Shown: positions 52,340-63,681, counted from the stretch's first letter. The stretch is DNA of 64,000 nt from Mumia xiangluensis (GCF_010994095.1 NZ_WJYO01000006.1:248001-312000), one strand, 5' to 3'. Numbers and translations are program-made. Notes: generated from the sequence alone by a model not told the origin.

Positions 52340-53437
52340 ATGAAGGTCGACCTGAACGACACCAGCGCCAGTGCCGTCGCTGCAGCCCTGGTGAAGGCAC
52401 GCATCGCCGCCGGGAGCCCCGCGATGGGCATGGTGCTCACGCTGATCGTCGTCACGGACGAGGCGCGCTACTACGACGCGATGCGGGCGTCGCGGGTCAT
52501 CTCCCGTGAGCACCCCGCACGTGTGCTCGGGGTGATCCTGCGCGAGAAGCGTGGGCCCGCGAGCCTCGACGCGCAGGTCCGGATCGGCAACGACAGCGCG
52601 GGCGAGTCCGTGATCCTGCGGATGAGCGGTGAGCTCACGCAGCACGCGGAGGGCGTGGTCCTCCCGCTCCTGCTGCCCGACTCCCCCGTCGTCGCGTGGT
52701 GGCCCGGATCCGCTCCCAAGGCGCCGGCCCAGGACCCGCTGGGGTCGCTGGCGACGCGTCGGATCACCGACGCGGCCGCCTCGTCCCGCACCCGGCACGC
52801 GGCGATGATCCGGGTCGCCCGCGCCTACCAGCCCGGCGACACCGATCTCGCCTGGACCCGCCTGACACCGTGGCGGGCACTGCTGGCCGCCGCGCTCGAC
52901 CAGGTGGAGCTCAAGGTGACGGCCGGGACCGTGATCGCCGAGCGGGGCAACCCGAGCGCCGACCTGCTCGCCGCGTGGCTCGAGTCGCGGCTCAAGGTGC
53001 CCGTCGAGCAGCACGTCTCCCGGGGCCCGGGGATCACCGAGGTACGGCTGCACTCGACGATCGGCGACGTGGCGGTCGTGCGGCACGACGGACGCAACGG
53101 CCGCTTCGTCGTCCCCGGGGAGGCGGACCGCACCGTCGCGCTGCGAAGGCGCCCGACCGCCGAGCTGCTGGCAGAGGACCTGCGTCGGCTCGACGAGGAC
53201 GACATCTACCGCGACACGATCGATCACCTCCTGAAGCGGGAGTCCCGTGGCGGGCGGACCGCGAAGAAGCCCGCCCCGAAGCAGGCGGCGAAGGCCGCGA
53301 AGGCCACCCCTGCGAAGACCACGAAGACCGGCACCGCGAAGACCGGCACCGCGAAGACCGGTGCGCCGAAGGCAGGCGCGCCGAAGGCCGGGAAGCCCAG
53401 CGCCAAGGCCGGCGCGAAGTCGGAGCGCACCCGATGA
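52340..53437 (+). CDS. opcA: G6PD assembly protein OpcA with Lys/Ala-rich tail
   Basis: A 365-residue OpcA, which in actinobacteria is needed for full activity of G6PD. Typical regions are MVLTLIVVTDEARYYDAMRA, PDSPVVAWWPGSAPKAPAQD and ITDAAASSRTRHAAMIRVAR; the AWWPG motif marks the family. The last ~60 residues are a low-complexity tail with KTGTAKTG and APKAGAPKAGKP repeats, probably disordered and nucleic-acid- or protein-binding; most of the family lacks so long a tail. The ATG follows GAGGAGAGCG. Its stop overlaps pgl (ATGA). Confidence 0.93.
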   Translation: MKVDLNDTSASAVAAALVKARIAAGSPAMGMVLTLIVVTDEARYYDAMRASRVISREHPARVLGVILREKRGPASLDAQVRIGNDSAGESVILRMSGELTQHAEGVVLPLLLPDSPVVAWWPGSAPKAPAQDPLGSLATRRITDAAASSRTRHAAMIRVARAYQPGDTDLAWTRLTPWRALLAAALDQVELKVTAGTVIAERGNPSADLLAAWLESRLKVPVEQHVSRGPGITEVRLHSTIGDVAVVRHDGRNGRFVVPGEADRTVALRRRPTAELLAEDLRRLDEDDIYRDTIDHLLKRESRGGRTAKKPAPKQAAKAAKATPAKTTKTGTAKTGTAKTGAPKAGAPKAGKPSAKAGAKSERTR

Positions 53438-54159
53438 GCGCCGGCGCCGAGGTCCTCGTCGAGCGCGACGCCGACAGCCTCGCAGGGGCAGTCGCCGACC
53501 AGCTGGTCTCGACGCTCGCGGCTCTGCAGGCGCAAGGGCACATCCCGAGCGTCGTGCTCACCGGCGGCACGATCGCCGACAAGGTGCACCGCGAGGTGGC
53601 TGAACGATCGGGCGACCGCGTCGACTGGTCCCGCGTCGAGCTGTTCTGGGGCGACGAGCGGTTCGTCGCCGCCGACAGCTCCGACCGCAACGAGGGCCAG
53701 GCCCGCCGCGCCCTGCTCGACCACGTCGACGTCGATCCAGCACGTGTCCACGCCATGGGGGCGGACGACGGCTCCGGCGGGCTCGATGCGGCCGCAGACG
53801 CCTACGCCGACGTGGTCCGTGACCGCGTGTTCGACATCGTCATGCTCGGCGTCGGTCCGGACGGCCACGTCGCCTCGTTGTTCCCAGGGAAACCGTCGCT
53901 GAGCGTGCTCGACCGCGACACGATCGCCGAGGCCGACTCGCCCAAGCCGCCGCCAGCGCGGATCAGCCTGTCGTTCGCCGCGCTGAACCGCGGCCGCGAG
54001 ATCTGGCTCTTGGTCTCCGGCGACGGCAAGGCCGATGCCGTGGCCCGTGCCCTGCGCGACGGCGATCTCACGGAGACACCGGCCGCCGGCGTACGCGGCA
54101 CCGAGCAGACACTCTGGATGCTCGACGAGGGCGCGGCGTCACGCCTTCCCCCGACATGA
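53434..54159 (+). CDS. pgl: 6-phosphogluconolactonase (DevB type)
   Basis: A 241-residue hydrolase for 6-phosphogluconolactone, next in the pathway after Zwf. Family motifs are VVLTGGTIADKVHREV, VELFWGDERFVAADSSDRNE and DIVMLGVGPDGHVASLFPG; the last holds the catalytic His. The C-terminus reads EIWLLVSGDGKADAVARAL. The ATG at 53434 overlaps the opcA stop. It is the last gene of the pentose phosphate operon, followed by a long hairpin. Confidence 0.94.
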   Translation: MSAGAEVLVERDADSLAGAVADQLVSTLAALQAQGHIPSVVLTGGTIADKVHREVAERSGDRVDWSRVELFWGDERFVAADSSDRNEGQARRALLDHVDVDPARVHAMGADDGSGGLDAAADAYADVVRDRVFDIVMLGVGPDGHVASLFPGKPSLSVLDRDTIAEADSPKPPPARISLSFAALNRGREIWLLVSGDGKADAVARALRDGDLTETPAAGVRGTEQTLWMLDEGAASRLPPT

Positions 54160-54160
54160 T

Positions 54161-54225
54161 CTGAGGCGCTGCGCATCGACATCACGACCAGAACCCTGGT
54201 CGGACGTCGATCCGCAACGCCTCAG
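54161..54225. terminator. Long bidirectional hairpin between convergent pgl and rbpA
   Basis: Two ~30-base arms (starting ctgaggcgctgcgcatcgac and ending ccgcaacgcctcag) pair with a few mismatches and one bulge around the loop aacc. It begins two bases after the pgl stop and ends 17 bases before the rbpA stop, so it can serve both genes. Confidence 0.75.
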
Positions 54226-54241
54226 GTCGCGTCGGCTCGGA

Positions 54242-54595
54242 TCAGTAGATGACCTCGCCGCGCGCGCGTCGCGCCCGCAGCGTCTCGAGCGCCTCGGTGA
54301 GGATCTGCTCGGCCTCGTCGTCGCTACGGCGCTCCTTCACGTAGGCGAGGTGCGTCTTGTAGGGCTCGATCTTCGGAGCCGTCGGCGGGTTCTCGTGATC
54401 CTGGCTCGCCGGAAGACCGCAACGGGGGCAGTCCCAGGACTCGGGCACCTCCGCCTCGATCGCGAAGCTCAGCACCGTGGTGTGCGTGTTGGAACAGAAG
54501 AAGGAGATCGCCTGACGCGGCGCGGCGTCCCCGCGCTCGGCCTCCCCCATCGGGCCCGAACCGACCCGACTCCCTCGAATGGCACCGCCTGACAC
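54242..54595 (-). CDS. rbpA: RNA polymerase-binding protein RbpA
   Basis: A 117-residue RbpA starting at GTG 54595 with GAGGAG upstream. It has the conserved sigma/DNA-contacting linker AIRGSRVGSGPMGEAERGDA, the zinc-binding core (FFCSNTHTTV, DCPRCGLPA), and the C-terminal sigma-interaction helices (RRSDDEAEQILTEALETLRARR, RGEVIY). RbpA stabilises the open complex with the housekeeping sigma factor and occurs only in actinobacteria, which supports the lineage call. Confidence 0.95.
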   Translation of the reverse strand: MSGGAIRGSRVGSGPMGEAERGDAAPRQAISFFCSNTHTTVLSFAIEAEVPESWDCPRCGLPASQDHENPPTAPKIEPYKTHLAYVKERRSDDEAEQILTEALETLRARRARGEVIY

Positions 54596-54667
54596 CTATG
54601 GACTCCTCGCCCCTCGTCGCAGTGATCAGCACCGGCGCGTGCCGGGTCGATCAGAAGTGTAAAACGG

Positions 54668-54694
54668 CGCGGCACCCCGGGTCGAGGTGCCGCG
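54668..54694 (-). terminator. Rho-independent-type terminator after secG
   Basis: On the minus strand, arms cgcggcacc and ggtgccgcg around a 9-base loop are followed by CCGTTTTAC, a short U-run. It starts 15 bases after the secG stop, inside the rbpA upstream region. Confidence 0.75.
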
Positions 54695-54709
54695 ATCAAG
54701 AAAAGTGGG

Positions 54710-54943
54710 TCAGCTCCACTTGAAGAGCAGACCGAGGGCGACCACGCTGATCGCCCAGATCACTGCCGTGCCGACCGTGATGCGGTCGAGGTTGCGCTCG
54801 GCGACCGAGGAGCCACCGAGGCTGCTCGAGACCCCGCCGCCGAACATGTCCGAGAGACCTCCGCCGCGGCCCTTGTGCATGAGCACGAGGACGATGAGCA
54901 GGAGGCTCGACAGGATGAGCAGGATCGAGAAGGTGAGGATCAC
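54710..54943 (-). CDS. secG: Preprotein translocase subunit SecG
   Basis: A 77-residue protein with two membrane helices: ILTFSILLILSSLLLIVLVL and TVGTAVIWAISVVALGLLF. They are joined by the typical Gly-rich loop HKGRGGGLSDMFGGGVSSSL. SecG assists SecYEA-driven export. GTG 54943 is preceded by AAAGGA. It lies 40 bp after tpiA, a place conserved in actinobacteria, although ppc, often between them, is absent. Confidence 0.93.
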   Translation of the reverse strand: MILTFSILLILSSLLLIVLVLMHKGRGGGLSDMFGGGVSSSLGGSSVAERNLDRITVGTAVIWAISVVALGLLFKWS

Positions 54944-54983
54944 GAGGATCGTCCTTTGGTCGCGTCGTACGGTCAGGCGTGGC

Positions 54984-55793
54984 TCAGGCCACGCCGGACA
55001 GATCGGGGAGGTCGTAGAACCGGCAGATGGCGGCGAACTCCTCCGCCTGGAGGCTCGCGCCGCCGACCAGAGCTCCGTCCACGTCGGGCTGAGCCATGAT
55101 AGCGGCAGCGTTCGCTGCCTTCACCGATCCTCCGTACAGGATACGCACCCGCTCCGCCGCCTGCGAAGACCACGTCTTGGCGACCTGCGCACGGATGGCC
55201 TCGCAGACCTCCTGCGCGTCCTCGGGGGTGGCGACCTCACCGGTGCCGATGGCCCACACCGGCTCGTACGCGATGACCGCCTCGGCGACCTGGTCGGGGC
55301 TGAGCCCGGCGAGGGAACCCTCGACCTGCTGGGTGCAGTGAGCGACGTGGGTGCCCTCGTTGCGGATGTCGAGACCCTCGCCGACGCACACGATCGGGGT
55401 CATCCCGGCGTCGATCGCCTTCAGTGCCTTGGCGGCGACGAGCGCGTCGTCCTCGCCGTGGTACTCGCGACGCTCGGAGTGGCCGACGACGACGTACGAG
55501 CAGCCGAGCTTCGCGAGCATCGACGCCGAGATCTCGCCGGTGTAGGCGCCGGCGTCGTGGACGGACACGTCCTGGGCGCCGTAGGTGATCCGCATGCGGT
55601 CGCCGTCGACGATCGTCTGCACGCTGCGAAGGTCGGTGAAGGGCGGGACGACGGTCACCTCGACCCGCTCGTAGTCGTGCTTCTTGTCCTGGAGCACCCA
55701 GGACAGCTTCTGGACCAGGACCACCGCTTCCTGGTGGTTCTGGTTCATCTTCCAGTTGCCCGCGATGAGCGGGACACGCTGCTGCTGCGCCAT
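54984..55793 (-). CDS. tpiA: Triose-phosphate isomerase
   Basis: A 269-residue glycolytic isomerase. Catalytic residues are all present: Lys in [10 protein letters not shown], His in [11 protein letters not shown] and Glu in [18 protein letters not shown], plus the phosphate loop [14 protein letters not shown] prefer the ATG at 55793 ([12 protein letters not shown]) because GGAGG sits at normal spacing. The ATG at 55802 overlaps the pgk stop (ATGA) but is only one base from that ribosome site. The two starts differ by three residues. Confidence 0.94.
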   Translation of the reverse strand: MAQQQRVPLIAGNWKMNQNHQEAVVLVQKLSWVLQDKKHDYERVEVTVVPPFTDLRSVQTIVDGDRMRITYGAQDVSVHDAGAYTGEISASMLAKLGCSYVVVGHSERREYHGEDDALVAAKALKAIDAGMTPIVCVGEGLDIRNEGTHVAHCTQQVEGSLAGLSPDQVAEAVIAYEPVWAIGTGEVATPEDAQEVCEAIRAQVAKTWSSQAAERVRILYGGSVKAANAAAIMAQPDVDGALVGGASLQAEEFAAICRFYDLPDLSGVA

Positions 55794-55798
55794 GGTCG

Positions 55799-56989
55799 TC
55801 ATCCCTCCAGGATCTGCAGGCCGGGGAGCTCGCGTCCCTCAAGGAACTCGAGCGACGCGCCACCGCCGGTCGAGATGTGGCCGAACTGGTCGTCGTCGAA
55901 GCCGAGGCGGCGCACCGCCGCAGCAGAGTCGCCACCTCCGACGACCGACAGCCCGTCGACCTCGGTCAGGGCCTGGGCGACGGCCTTCGTGCCGGCCGCG
56001 AACGCCGCGAACTCGAACACACCCATCGGACCGTTCCAGAAGACCGTCCGAGACCCGGCCACGAGACGTGCGAACGCCGCACCGGACTCGGGCCCGATGT
56101 CGAGACCCATCTGGTCGGACGGGATCGCGTCGGCAGCGACGGTGGTTGCAGGAGCGTCGGCGGAGAACGCCGGGGCCACCACGATGTCGGTCGGCAGGAC
56201 GATGTCCACGCCCTTCTCGGCGGCGCGGGCGAGGTAGCCCTTGACCGTGTCGATCTGGTCCGACTCGAGCAAGGAGGTGCCGACGTCGTGGCCCTGTGCA
56301 GCGAGGAACGTGAAGACCATCCCGCCACCGATCAGCAGGGCGTCGGCCTTCTCGATCAGGTTGTCGATGACCCCGAGCTTGTCGGAGACCTTGGATCCGC
56401 CGAGGACGACCGTGTAGGGGCGCTCGGGATCCTCGGTCAGCCGCTTGAGCACCTCGACCTCGGCCAGCACGAGCCCGCCGGCTGCCGCCGGGAGCCGCTC
56501 GGCGATGTCGTACACGCTGGCCTGCTTGCGGTGCACCACCCCGAAGCCGTCCGACACGAACGCGTCGGCGAGCTCGGCGAGCTGGTCGGCGAACGCACCA
56601 CGCTCGGCGTCGTCCTTGCTCGTCTCCCCCGCGTTGAAGCGGACGTTCTCGAGGACGGCCACCTCACCGTCGCCGAGAGCGGCGACGACCTCGTGCGCGG
56701 ATGCGCCGACGGTGTCGCTCGCGAACGCGACGTCCTGACCGAGCACCTCGGCCAGCCGCACCGCGACCGGCTCCAGCGAGAAGGCCGGGTCCGGCGCGCC
56801 CTTGGGACGACCGAGGTGCGCGGTCACGACGACCTTGGCGCCCGCATCGGCGAGGCGGCGGATCGTCGGGACGCTCGCGCGGACGCGACCGTCGTCGGTG
56901 ATGGTGGCGCCGTCGAGCGGGACGTTCAGGTCGCTACGGACGAGAACGCGCTTGCCGCGCAGGTCACCGAGGTCGTCGATGGTCTTCAC
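55799..56989 (-). CDS. pgk: Phosphoglycerate kinase
   Basis: A 396-residue kinase, normal length for bacterial Pgk. GTG 56989 ([20 protein letters not shown]) has GGGGAG upstream; the in-frame extension toward gap is not coding by homology. Motifs are [36 protein letters not shown] and the nucleotide loop [18 protein letters not shown]. It is the middle gene of gap-pgk-tpiA, 46 bp after gap, and overlaps one of the tpiA starts. Confidence 0.94.
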   Translation of the reverse strand: MKTIDDLGDLRGKRVLVRSDLNVPLDGATITDDGRVRASVPTIRRLADAGAKVVVTAHLGRPKGAPDPAFSLEPVAVRLAEVLGQDVAFASDTVGASAHEVVAALGDGEVAVLENVRFNAGETSKDDAERGAFADQLAELADAFVSDGFGVVHRKQASVYDIAERLPAAAGGLVLAEVEVLKRLTEDPERPYTVVLGGSKVSDKLGVIDNLIEKADALLIGGGMVFTFLAAQGHDVGTSLLESDQIDTVKGYLARAAEKGVDIVLPTDIVVAPAFSADAPATTVAADAIPSDQMGLDIGPESGAAFARLVAGSRTVFWNGPMGVFEFAAFAAGTKAVAQALTEVDGLSVVGGGDSAAAVRRLGFDDDQFGHISTGGGASLEFLEGRELPGLQILEG

Positions 56990-57035
56990 ATGGCTCCCCA
57001 GGAGAGGTGTGGCACGAACCTGATCGAGGTGTCGC

Positions 57036-58058
<1,023 letters not shown>

Positions 58059-58110
58059 TCACTCATCAGGGTTGTTTGATCGACTTTCACGATCGATACG
58101 ACCCTATCGC

Positions 58111-58145
58111 GGCCTCCCGACGGCCACGCACAGGGCGTCGGGGCC
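58111..58145 (-). terminator. Hairpin between whiA and gap
   Basis: Arms ggcctcccgacg and cgtcggggcc pair with one mismatch around a ~13-base loop, beginning six bases after the whiA stop on the minus strand. The AT-richer stretch after it, with TAGGGT and a TCGAT-rich segment, could carry the gap promoter. Confidence 0.55.
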
Positions 58146-58150
58146 TGAGA

Positions 58151-59137
58151 TCACGCCCCGTCGGCCAGCATCTCGTCGGTGAGACTCGCCTCGGTGTCGG
58201 GGATCCCGAGCTCGGCGGCCCGCTTGTCCGCCATGGCCAGCAGGCGCCGGATCCGGCCCGCGATCGCATCTTTCGTGAGCGCCGGGTCGTGGAGCTGACC
58301 CAGCTCCTCCAGGCTCGCCTGCTTGTGCTCGACGCGCAACCGGCCCGCGGTCTTGAGGTGGTCGGGGATGTCGTCGGCGAGGATCTCCAGCGCCCGCTGG
58401 ACCCGTGCTCCGGCGGCGACCGCGGCACGCGCGGAGCGGCGCAGGTTGGCGTCGTCGAAGTTCGCGAGGCGGTTGGCCGTGGCCCGCACCTCGCGGCGCA
58501 TCCGGCGCTCCTCCCACGCCAGCAGCGACTCGTGCGCCCCGAGCCGGGTGAGCAGCGCGCCGATCGCCTCGCCGTCGCGGATCACGACCCGGTCGACCCC
58601 GCGGACCTCGCGTGCCTTCCCCTGGATGCCGAGCCGACGAGCGGCACCCACGAGCGCCAGCGCCGCCTCCGGGCCAGGGCAGGTCACCTCGAGCGCCGAG
58701 GAGCGGCCGGGCTCGGTCAGCGATCCGCGCGCCAGGAACGCGCCGCGCCACGCCGCCACCGCGTCGCACGTGGCGCCGGAGACGACCTGCGGCGGCAGAC
58801 CGCGGATCGGGCGGTTGGCGCCGTCGAGCAGCCCGGTCTGGCGGGCGAGCGCGGCGCCGTCACGCGTCACCCGGACGACCCAGCGGGTGCCCTTCCGGAT
58901 GCCGCTCCCCTGCAGCACCTGGACCTCGCTCGCGTGCCCGTAGACGTCGGCGATGTCGTTGCGCAGCCGCCGAGCGGCCGCACCGGTGTCGACCTCCGCC
59001 TCGACGACGATCGTGCCGCTGACGAGGTGCAGACCGCCGCCGAACCTCAGCAGCGACGAGACCTCCGCCTTGCGACAGCACGCCTTCGTGACCGACGTGC
59101 TCGACAGCTCGGACTTCACCTGTGCGGTCATCGCCAT
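58151..59137 (-). CDS. whiA: WhiA-family sporulation/cell-division regulator
   Basis: A 328-residue WhiA. ATG 59137 ([19 protein letters not shown]) has AGAGGAG upstream. The N-terminal part is the degenerate LAGLIDADG homing-endonuclease fold ([38 protein letters not shown]). The C-terminal helix-turn-helix follows ([37 protein letters not shown]). WhiA activates division genes such as ftsZ in Streptomyces and is conserved in non-sporulating relatives. It is the last gene of the uvrC-rapZ-yvcK-whiA cluster but has its own gap of 142 bases upstream. Confidence 0.94.
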   Translation of the reverse strand: MAMTAQVKSELSSTSVTKACCRKAEVSSLLRFGGGLHLVSGTIVVEAEVDTGAAARRLRNDIADVYGHASEVQVLQGSGIRKGTRWVVRVTRDGAALARQTGLLDGANRPIRGLPPQVVSGATCDAVAAWRGAFLARGSLTEPGRSSALEVTCPGPEAALALVGAARRLGIQGKAREVRGVDRVVIRDGEAIGALLTRLGAHESLLAWEERRMRREVRATANRLANFDDANLRRSARAAVAAGARVQRALEILADDIPDHLKTAGRLRVEHKQASLEELGQLHDPALTKDAIAGRIRRLLAMADKRAAELGIPDTEASLTDEMLADGA

Positions 59138-59191
59138 ACGCGTACTCCTCTGAACGTCCACGCCGGCCCCTGGCGCGGATCCTCCTGCGCC

Positions 59192-59197
59192 ACTGTA
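59192..59197 (-). promoter_or_regulatory. Candidate whiA promoter -10
   Basis: TACAGT on the minus strand (59197-59192), about 55 bases upstream of the whiA ATG in a 142-base gap. No good -35 is visible. Nothing else is recognisable in that gap. Confidence 0.35.
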
Positions 59198-59279
59198 CGC
59201 GTGCGTCGGTCCTGCCGTGGCTCCATGGAGGCGCTCGCGCACGACCACCCGAGTGGTACGGGAGAGCCGGTCCGGCCCC

Positions 59280-60257
59280 TCACAGCGGGAGCCGCATGAT
59301 GCGTTCGTACGTCGCGGCGAGGCGCAGCGGATCGTGCTGGGCCGAGCCGTCTCCACGAGCGACGCTCTCCAGCACCAGCGCCGCGCCGAGATCCTTGGCG
59401 GCGGCGCTGAGTCGGGTCACGTCGTCGACGGAGTCGCGGTCGGCGAGGACCACGTCGATGCGAAGGTCGGGGGCGTGCGCGCCGATCACCTCGAGGTGGC
59501 GCTGGGGCGAGAAGCCTTCGGTCTCACCCCGCTGCGCCTCGAGGTTGAGCACAAGCATCCGCCGCGCCTGGGTCTCGTGCAGCGCACGCGAAAGGTCAGG
59601 GACCAGGAGGTTCGGGAGGACGCTCGTGAACCACGACCCGGGCCCCACGACGACCCAGTCGGCGTCCCGGACCGCCTGCAGCGCCGGGAGCGACGCCGGC
59701 GGATCGGTCGGGTCGAGCCTGACGCTCATCACCTCGCCCGCGGTGGTGGCGACCTCCGCCTGCCCGCGGATCTCGGTGACCCGGCCGTCGGGCTGGCGCA
59801 CGGTCGCCTCGATGTCGAGCGGGATCGAGCTCATCGGGAGCACCCGTCCGCGCGCGCCGAGGAGCCGGCCGATCCAGTCGAGCCCGTCGACGTGATCCCC
59901 GAGCAGCTCCCAGAGGCTGACGATGAGGAGGTTGCCGACGGCGTGCCCGCCGAGATCTCCGGCGCTGTCGAAGCGGTGCTGCAGCACACGGGCCCACGTC
60001 CGTCCCCACTCGTCGTCGCCGCACAGCGCCGCGAGAGCCTGGCGCAGGTCGCCGGGCGGCAGGACCCCCAGCTCGTCGCGGAGCCTGCCAGAGCTCCCAC
60101 CGTTGTCCGCGACGGTCACGACGGCCGTGATCTCGCTGGGCAGGAAACGCAGCGCGGACAGGCTCGCCGCGAGACCGTGACCGCCTCCCATCGCGACCAC
60201 CTTGTGCTGGGTCGTCGGTGAACCGACAGGCGCGGAGCGGCGCGCAGGGGAACTCAT
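59280..60257 (-). CDS. yvcK: YvcK/CofD-like gluconeogenesis factor
   Basis: A 325-residue protein of the CofD/YvcK family. It opens with [19 protein letters not shown], then [20 protein letters not shown], the nucleotide-sugar-binding loops of the family. Later it has [14 protein letters not shown] and [20 protein letters not shown]. YvcK proteins bind UDP-sugars and affect cell-wall synthesis and carbon use. ATG 60257 overlaps the rapZ stop (ATGA), the conserved arrangement. Confidence 0.93.
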   Translation of the reverse strand: MSSPARRSAPVGSPTTQHKVVAMGGGHGLAASLSALRFLPSEITAVVTVADNGGSSGRLRDELGVLPPGDLRQALAALCGDDEWGRTWARVLQHRFDSAGDLGGHAVGNLLIVSLWELLGDHVDGLDWIGRLLGARGRVLPMSSIPLDIEATVRQPDGRVTEIRGQAEVATTAGEVMSVRLDPTDPPASLPALQAVRDADWVVVGPGSWFTSVLPNLLVPDLSRALHETQARRMLVLNLEAQRGETEGFSPQRHLEVIGAHAPDLRIDVVLADRDSVDDVTRLSAAAKDLGAALVLESVARGDGSAQHDPLRLAATYERIMRLPL

Positions 60258-61138
60258 TCGCGCCCCAGATCGCGGTGGACGACCAGCGTGCGCACGTCGT
60301 GCGACCTCAGGCGCTCAGCGAGGGCCTCCGCCATCGCGACGCTGCGGTGACGGCCGCCGGTGCAGCCGATCGCGAGCGACAGGAAGCGCTTGTTCTCGCG
60401 GACGAATCCATCGGTGAGGGTGGCGAGAAGCGCTTCGTACTGGTCGAGGAACGGGAGTGCGTCAGGCTGGCCCAGGACGTAGTCGCTGACGGCGGCGTCG
60501 AGCCCGCTCAGCGGCCGCAGCGCATCGACCCAGAACGGGTTCGGAAGGAACCGCATGTCGGCGACCATGTCGGCGTCCACCGGGATGCCGTACTTGAAGC
60601 CGAACGACACGATCGTGGCCCGCAAGGGGTGACTCTCGGGATCCTCGAACGCCGCGGAAACCCGCGCCGAGAGCTGATGGACGTTCAGGCGGGTGGTGTC
60701 GATCACGAGATCGGCCCTCGAGCGCAGGTCGCGCAGCAGCTCACGCTCGACCCGAAAGCCGTCGACCAGACGACCCTCGGTGCGGAGGGGGTGCGGGCGG
60801 CGTGCGGCCTCCTGACGGCGTACGAGGACCTCGTCCGCAGCCTCGACGTAGATCACGGTCGTGCGCAGGCCCTTGTCGCGCAGCCCCTCGAGCGCGCCCG
60901 CGAGCGCGGGGAAGAACTGCCGAGAGCGTGCGTCCACGACCACGCCGATGCGTGTCGCGACGTGGTTCTGGCCGAAGAGCGCGACCGTGTCGCCGAGCAG
61001 CTGCGGAGGCAGGTTGTCGACGACGAAGTAGCCGAGGTCTTCGAGGACCTTCGCAACCGTGCTCCTGCCTGCGCCGGTCATGCCGGTCACGACGACGATC
61101 TCGTCCACGCCGGACGTGCTGGTTCCCGAGACTGTCAC
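60254..61138 (-). CDS. rapZ: RapZ-family nucleotide-binding protein
   Basis: A 294-residue RapZ (YvcJ). The P-loop is [20 protein letters not shown], with Arg in place of the usual Lys, as I recall for actinobacterial members. Then come [34 protein letters not shown], and the C-terminal metabolite-binding part [20 protein letters not shown]. RapZ controls glucosamine-6-P synthesis through small RNAs in E. coli; in actinobacteria the role is less clear. GTG 61138 overlaps the uvrC stop (GTGA) and the gene overlaps yvcK. Confidence 0.93.
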   Translation of the reverse strand: MTVSGTSTSGVDEIVVVTGMTGAGRSTVAKVLEDLGYFVVDNLPPQLLGDTVALFGQNHVATRIGVVVDARSRQFFPALAGALEGLRDKGLRTTVIYVEAADEVLVRRQEAARRPHPLRTEGRLVDGFRVERELLRDLRSRADLVIDTTRLNVHQLSARVSAAFEDPESHPLRATIVSFGFKYGIPVDADMVADMRFLPNPFWVDALRPLSGLDAAVSDYVLGQPDALPFLDQYEALLATLTDGFVRENKRFLSLAIGCTGGRHRSVAMAEALAERLRSHDVRTLVVHRDLGRE

Positions 61139-63135
61139 GACCCCTCCTCAAGGATCTCGCCTGTTGTCATGTTGACCGCAGGGGCCACCGGCGCCGCCCC
61201 CGCAGCGGTGAGGGCGTCGACCACGGCCGCAGCGGTGCGCGGCCCGAAGCCCGGCACCTCCGCGATCTCGTCGACGCTCGCAGCCCGGAGCTTCTTGAGC
61301 GAGCCGAACCGTCGGAGCAATGCCTTGCGCCGGACCTCGCCGAGACCCGGCACGTCGTCGAGCACACTCTCCACCATGGTGCGCGAACGCCGCCCGCGGT
61401 GGTGGGTGATCGCGAACCGGTGTGCCTCGTCTCGCACCCGCTGGAGGAGATAGAGGCCCTCGCTGGTGCGGGGCAGGATCACCGGGTCCCCTCCGTCGGT
61501 CGAATCAGTGTCGGGCAGCCACACCTCCTCGAGCCGCTTCGCGAGCCCGCAGAGCGGGATGTCGTCGACGCCGAGCTCGCGCATCGCGGCGTAGGCCGCA
61601 GCGACCTGCGGAGGGCCGCCGTCCACGACCACGAGCCCCGGTGCGTACGCGAACTTGCGGGGCTTGCCGGTGTCGGGATCGACGAGCTGGGGACCGTCGT
61701 TGTCGTCGGCACCGAGCTCGGGTGCAGCGAGAGCAGCGCGCTCGTCGAGGTATCGCCGGAAGCGTCGCGTGATCACCTCGTGCATCGACGCCACGTCGTT
61801 CTGGCCGTCGACGCCGCGCACGACGAAGCGTCGGTACTCGGACTTGCGGGGCAGGCCGTCCTCGAAGACGACCATCGACGCGACGACCTCGGTGCCCTGC
61901 AGGTTGGAGACGTCGTAGCACTCGATCCGCAGCGGGGCCGCAGGCAGGTCCAGCGCAGCCTGGAGCTCCTCGAGGGCGCGTGTGCGGGTGGTGAGGTCGC
62001 TGGCGCGCTTCGTCTTGTGAAGCACGAGCGACTGCTTGGCGTTGCGCTCGACGGTCTCCATCAGGGCGCGCTTGTCGCCCCGCTGCGGAACCCGGACCGC
62101 CACACGGCTTCCCCGCTGCTGGCTCAGCCAGGCAGCGACGGCATCGACGTCGTCCGGCAGGGCGGGGACGAGCACCTCCCGCGGGATCGCGTCGGCGTGC
62201 TCGCCGTCGTACAGCTTCATCATCGCCCGCTCGACCATCTCGCCCGGACCGGCGTCGTCGGTCTTGTCAGCCACCCAGCCACGCTGGCCGCGGATGCGCC
62301 CACCGCGCACGGAGAAGATCTGGATGCCGACCTCGAGCGGGTCGTCGGCGAGCCCGATGACGTCGGCGTCGGTCGCATCGCCCAGGACGACGGCGTTCTT
62401 GTCGAGCGCCTTGCGGAGGGCATCGATGTCGTCGCGCAGGCGCGCGGCGCGCTCGTACTCCTGCTCCCCCGCCGCAGCCCTCATCTCGCGCTCGAGCCGC
62501 TTGATGTAGGTGGTCGTGTTGCCGGCGAGGAACGAGCAGAAGTCGTCGACGATCTGCCGGTGCTCCTCCTCCGAGACGCGGCCCACGCAGGGTGCGGCGC
62601 ACTTGCCGATGTAGCCCAGGAGGCACGGGCGGCCGATCTGCGCGGACCGCTTGAAGACGCCGTTGGTGCACGAGCGCATCGGGAACACCCGCAGCAGCAG
62701 GTCGACGGTCTCGCGGATCGCCCACGCGTGGCTGTAGGGGCCGAAGTAACGGACGCCCTTGCGCTTGGCACCCCGCCCGACCGTGACTCGCGGGAACTCC
62801 TCGTTGAGGGTGACCGCGAGCCACGGGTAGGACTTGTCGTCGCGGTACTTCACGTTGAACCGCGGGTCGTACTCCTTGATCCACGTGTACTCGAGCTGGA
62901 GCGCCTCGACCTCGTTGGACACCACCGTCCACTCGACGCTCGCAGCGGTCGTCACCATCTGCTGGGTGCGCGGGTGCAGCCCTGCGATGTCCTGGAAGTA
63001 GGACGAGAGGCGGGGCCGCAGCGACTTCGCCTTGCCGACGTAGATCACCTGACGGTGCTCGTCGCGGAACCGGTAGACGCCGGGCGCGTCAGGGATGGAC
63101 CCCGGAGCGGGCCGGTACGTCGCTGGATCTGCCAC
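61135..63135 (-). CDS. uvrC: Excinuclease ABC subunit C
   Basis: A 666-residue UvrC making both incisions in nucleotide excision repair. The GIY-YIG nuclease is at the N-terminus ([20 protein letters not shown]). The Cys-rich region follows ([27 protein letters not shown]), then the UVR motif near 205-240, the RNase H-like domain ([36 protein letters not shown]), and tandem helix-hairpin-helices ([33 protein letters not shown]). I chose GTG 63135 ([15 protein letters not shown]) by family N-termini; GTG 63144 would add three residues. Confidence 0.94.
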   Translation of the reverse strand: MADPATYRPAPGSIPDAPGVYRFRDEHRQVIYVGKAKSLRPRLSSYFQDIAGLHPRTQQMVTTAASVEWTVVSNEVEALQLEYTWIKEYDPRFNVKYRDDKSYPWLAVTLNEEFPRVTVGRGAKRKGVRYFGPYSHAWAIRETVDLLLRVFPMRSCTNGVFKRSAQIGRPCLLGYIGKCAAPCVGRVSEEEHRQIVDDFCSFLAGNTTTYIKRLEREMRAAAGEQEYERAARLRDDIDALRKALDKNAVVLGDATDADVIGLADDPLEVGIQIFSVRGGRIRGQRGWVADKTDDAGPGEMVERAMMKLYDGEHADAIPREVLVPALPDDVDAVAAWLSQQRGSRVAVRVPQRGDKRALMETVERNAKQSLVLHKTKRASDLTTRTRALEELQAALDLPAAPLRIECYDVSNLQGTEVVASMVVFEDGLPRKSEYRRFVVRGVDGQNDVASMHEVITRRFRRYLDERAALAAPELGADDNDGPQLVDPDTGKPRKFAYAPGLVVVDGGPPQVAAAYAAMRELGVDDIPLCGLAKRLEEVWLPDTDSTDGGDPVILPRTSEGLYLLQRVRDEAHRFAITHHRGRRSRTMVESVLDDVPGLGEVRRKALLRRFGSLKKLRAASVDEIAEVPGFGPRTAAAVVDALTAAGAAPVAPAVNMTTGEILEEGS

Positions 63136-63177
63136 AAGCACCACCCTACGAGGGCGCTCCGACAGGTGACGGCGCTG

Positions 63178-63681
63178 TCAGACCAAGAAGATCGTGTCGC
63201 CGTCCACGCGCACCTCGCGCGACTCCAGCGGCTGCTCCGCCGGGCCCTCCGACGGCGCGCCGTCGGAGATCGAGAACTCGCTCCCGTGGCACGGGCAGAT
63301 CATCACGGCGTCCTCGACCATGCTCACGGCGCACCCCTGGTGGGTGCAGACCGAGGAGAACCCCTTGAAGGTGCCCTCGGTCGGCTGGGTGACGATGACC
63401 TTCTCGGACTCGTAGAAGCGCCCGCTCCCCACCTGCACGTCGCTCGCCGGGCCCAGCTCGGTGCCGCCGCCCGTGGTAGCCCCGCCTTCGGTCGTCGCCT
63501 CGGGTGCGGGCGACGTCGCGCTCTCGGCCGGCGGCGCGCTCGTCTCGCCGCTCGACGACCCACCGTCCGAGCCGCACGCTGCGAGGAGCCCTCCGGCGAC
63601 CACCGTCCCGCCGACGGCGCCGGCTCCGTGGATGACGGTGCGGCGCCGGATCGAGCTGGCCGTGCTTCGGTTGTCGGTCAT
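63178..63681 (-). CDS. Tat-exported Rieske [2Fe-2S] lipoprotein
   Basis: A 167-residue protein. ATG 63681 begins TDNRSTASSIRRRTVIHGAG, a twin-arginine-type signal, then a hydrophobic stretch ending in the lipobox LLAAC, so it should be exported folded and lipid-anchored. A Ser/Glu/Thr/Gly-rich linker of ~45 residues follows. The C-terminal Rieske domain has both ligand boxes, SSVCTHQGCAVS and ICPCHGSEFS, with the disulfide Cys in each. It resembles single-domain Rieske proteins outside bc1. Its redox partner is unknown. It lies 42 bp upstream of uvrC in the same direction. Confidence 0.85.
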   Translation of the reverse strand: MTDNRSTASSIRRRTVIHGAGAVGGTVVAGGLLAACGSDGGSSSGETSAPPAESATSPAPEATTEGGATTGGGTELGPASDVQVGSGRFYESEKVIVTQPTEGTFKGFSSVCTHQGCAVSMVEDAVMICPCHGSEFSISDGAPSEGPAEQPLESREVRVDGDTIFLV

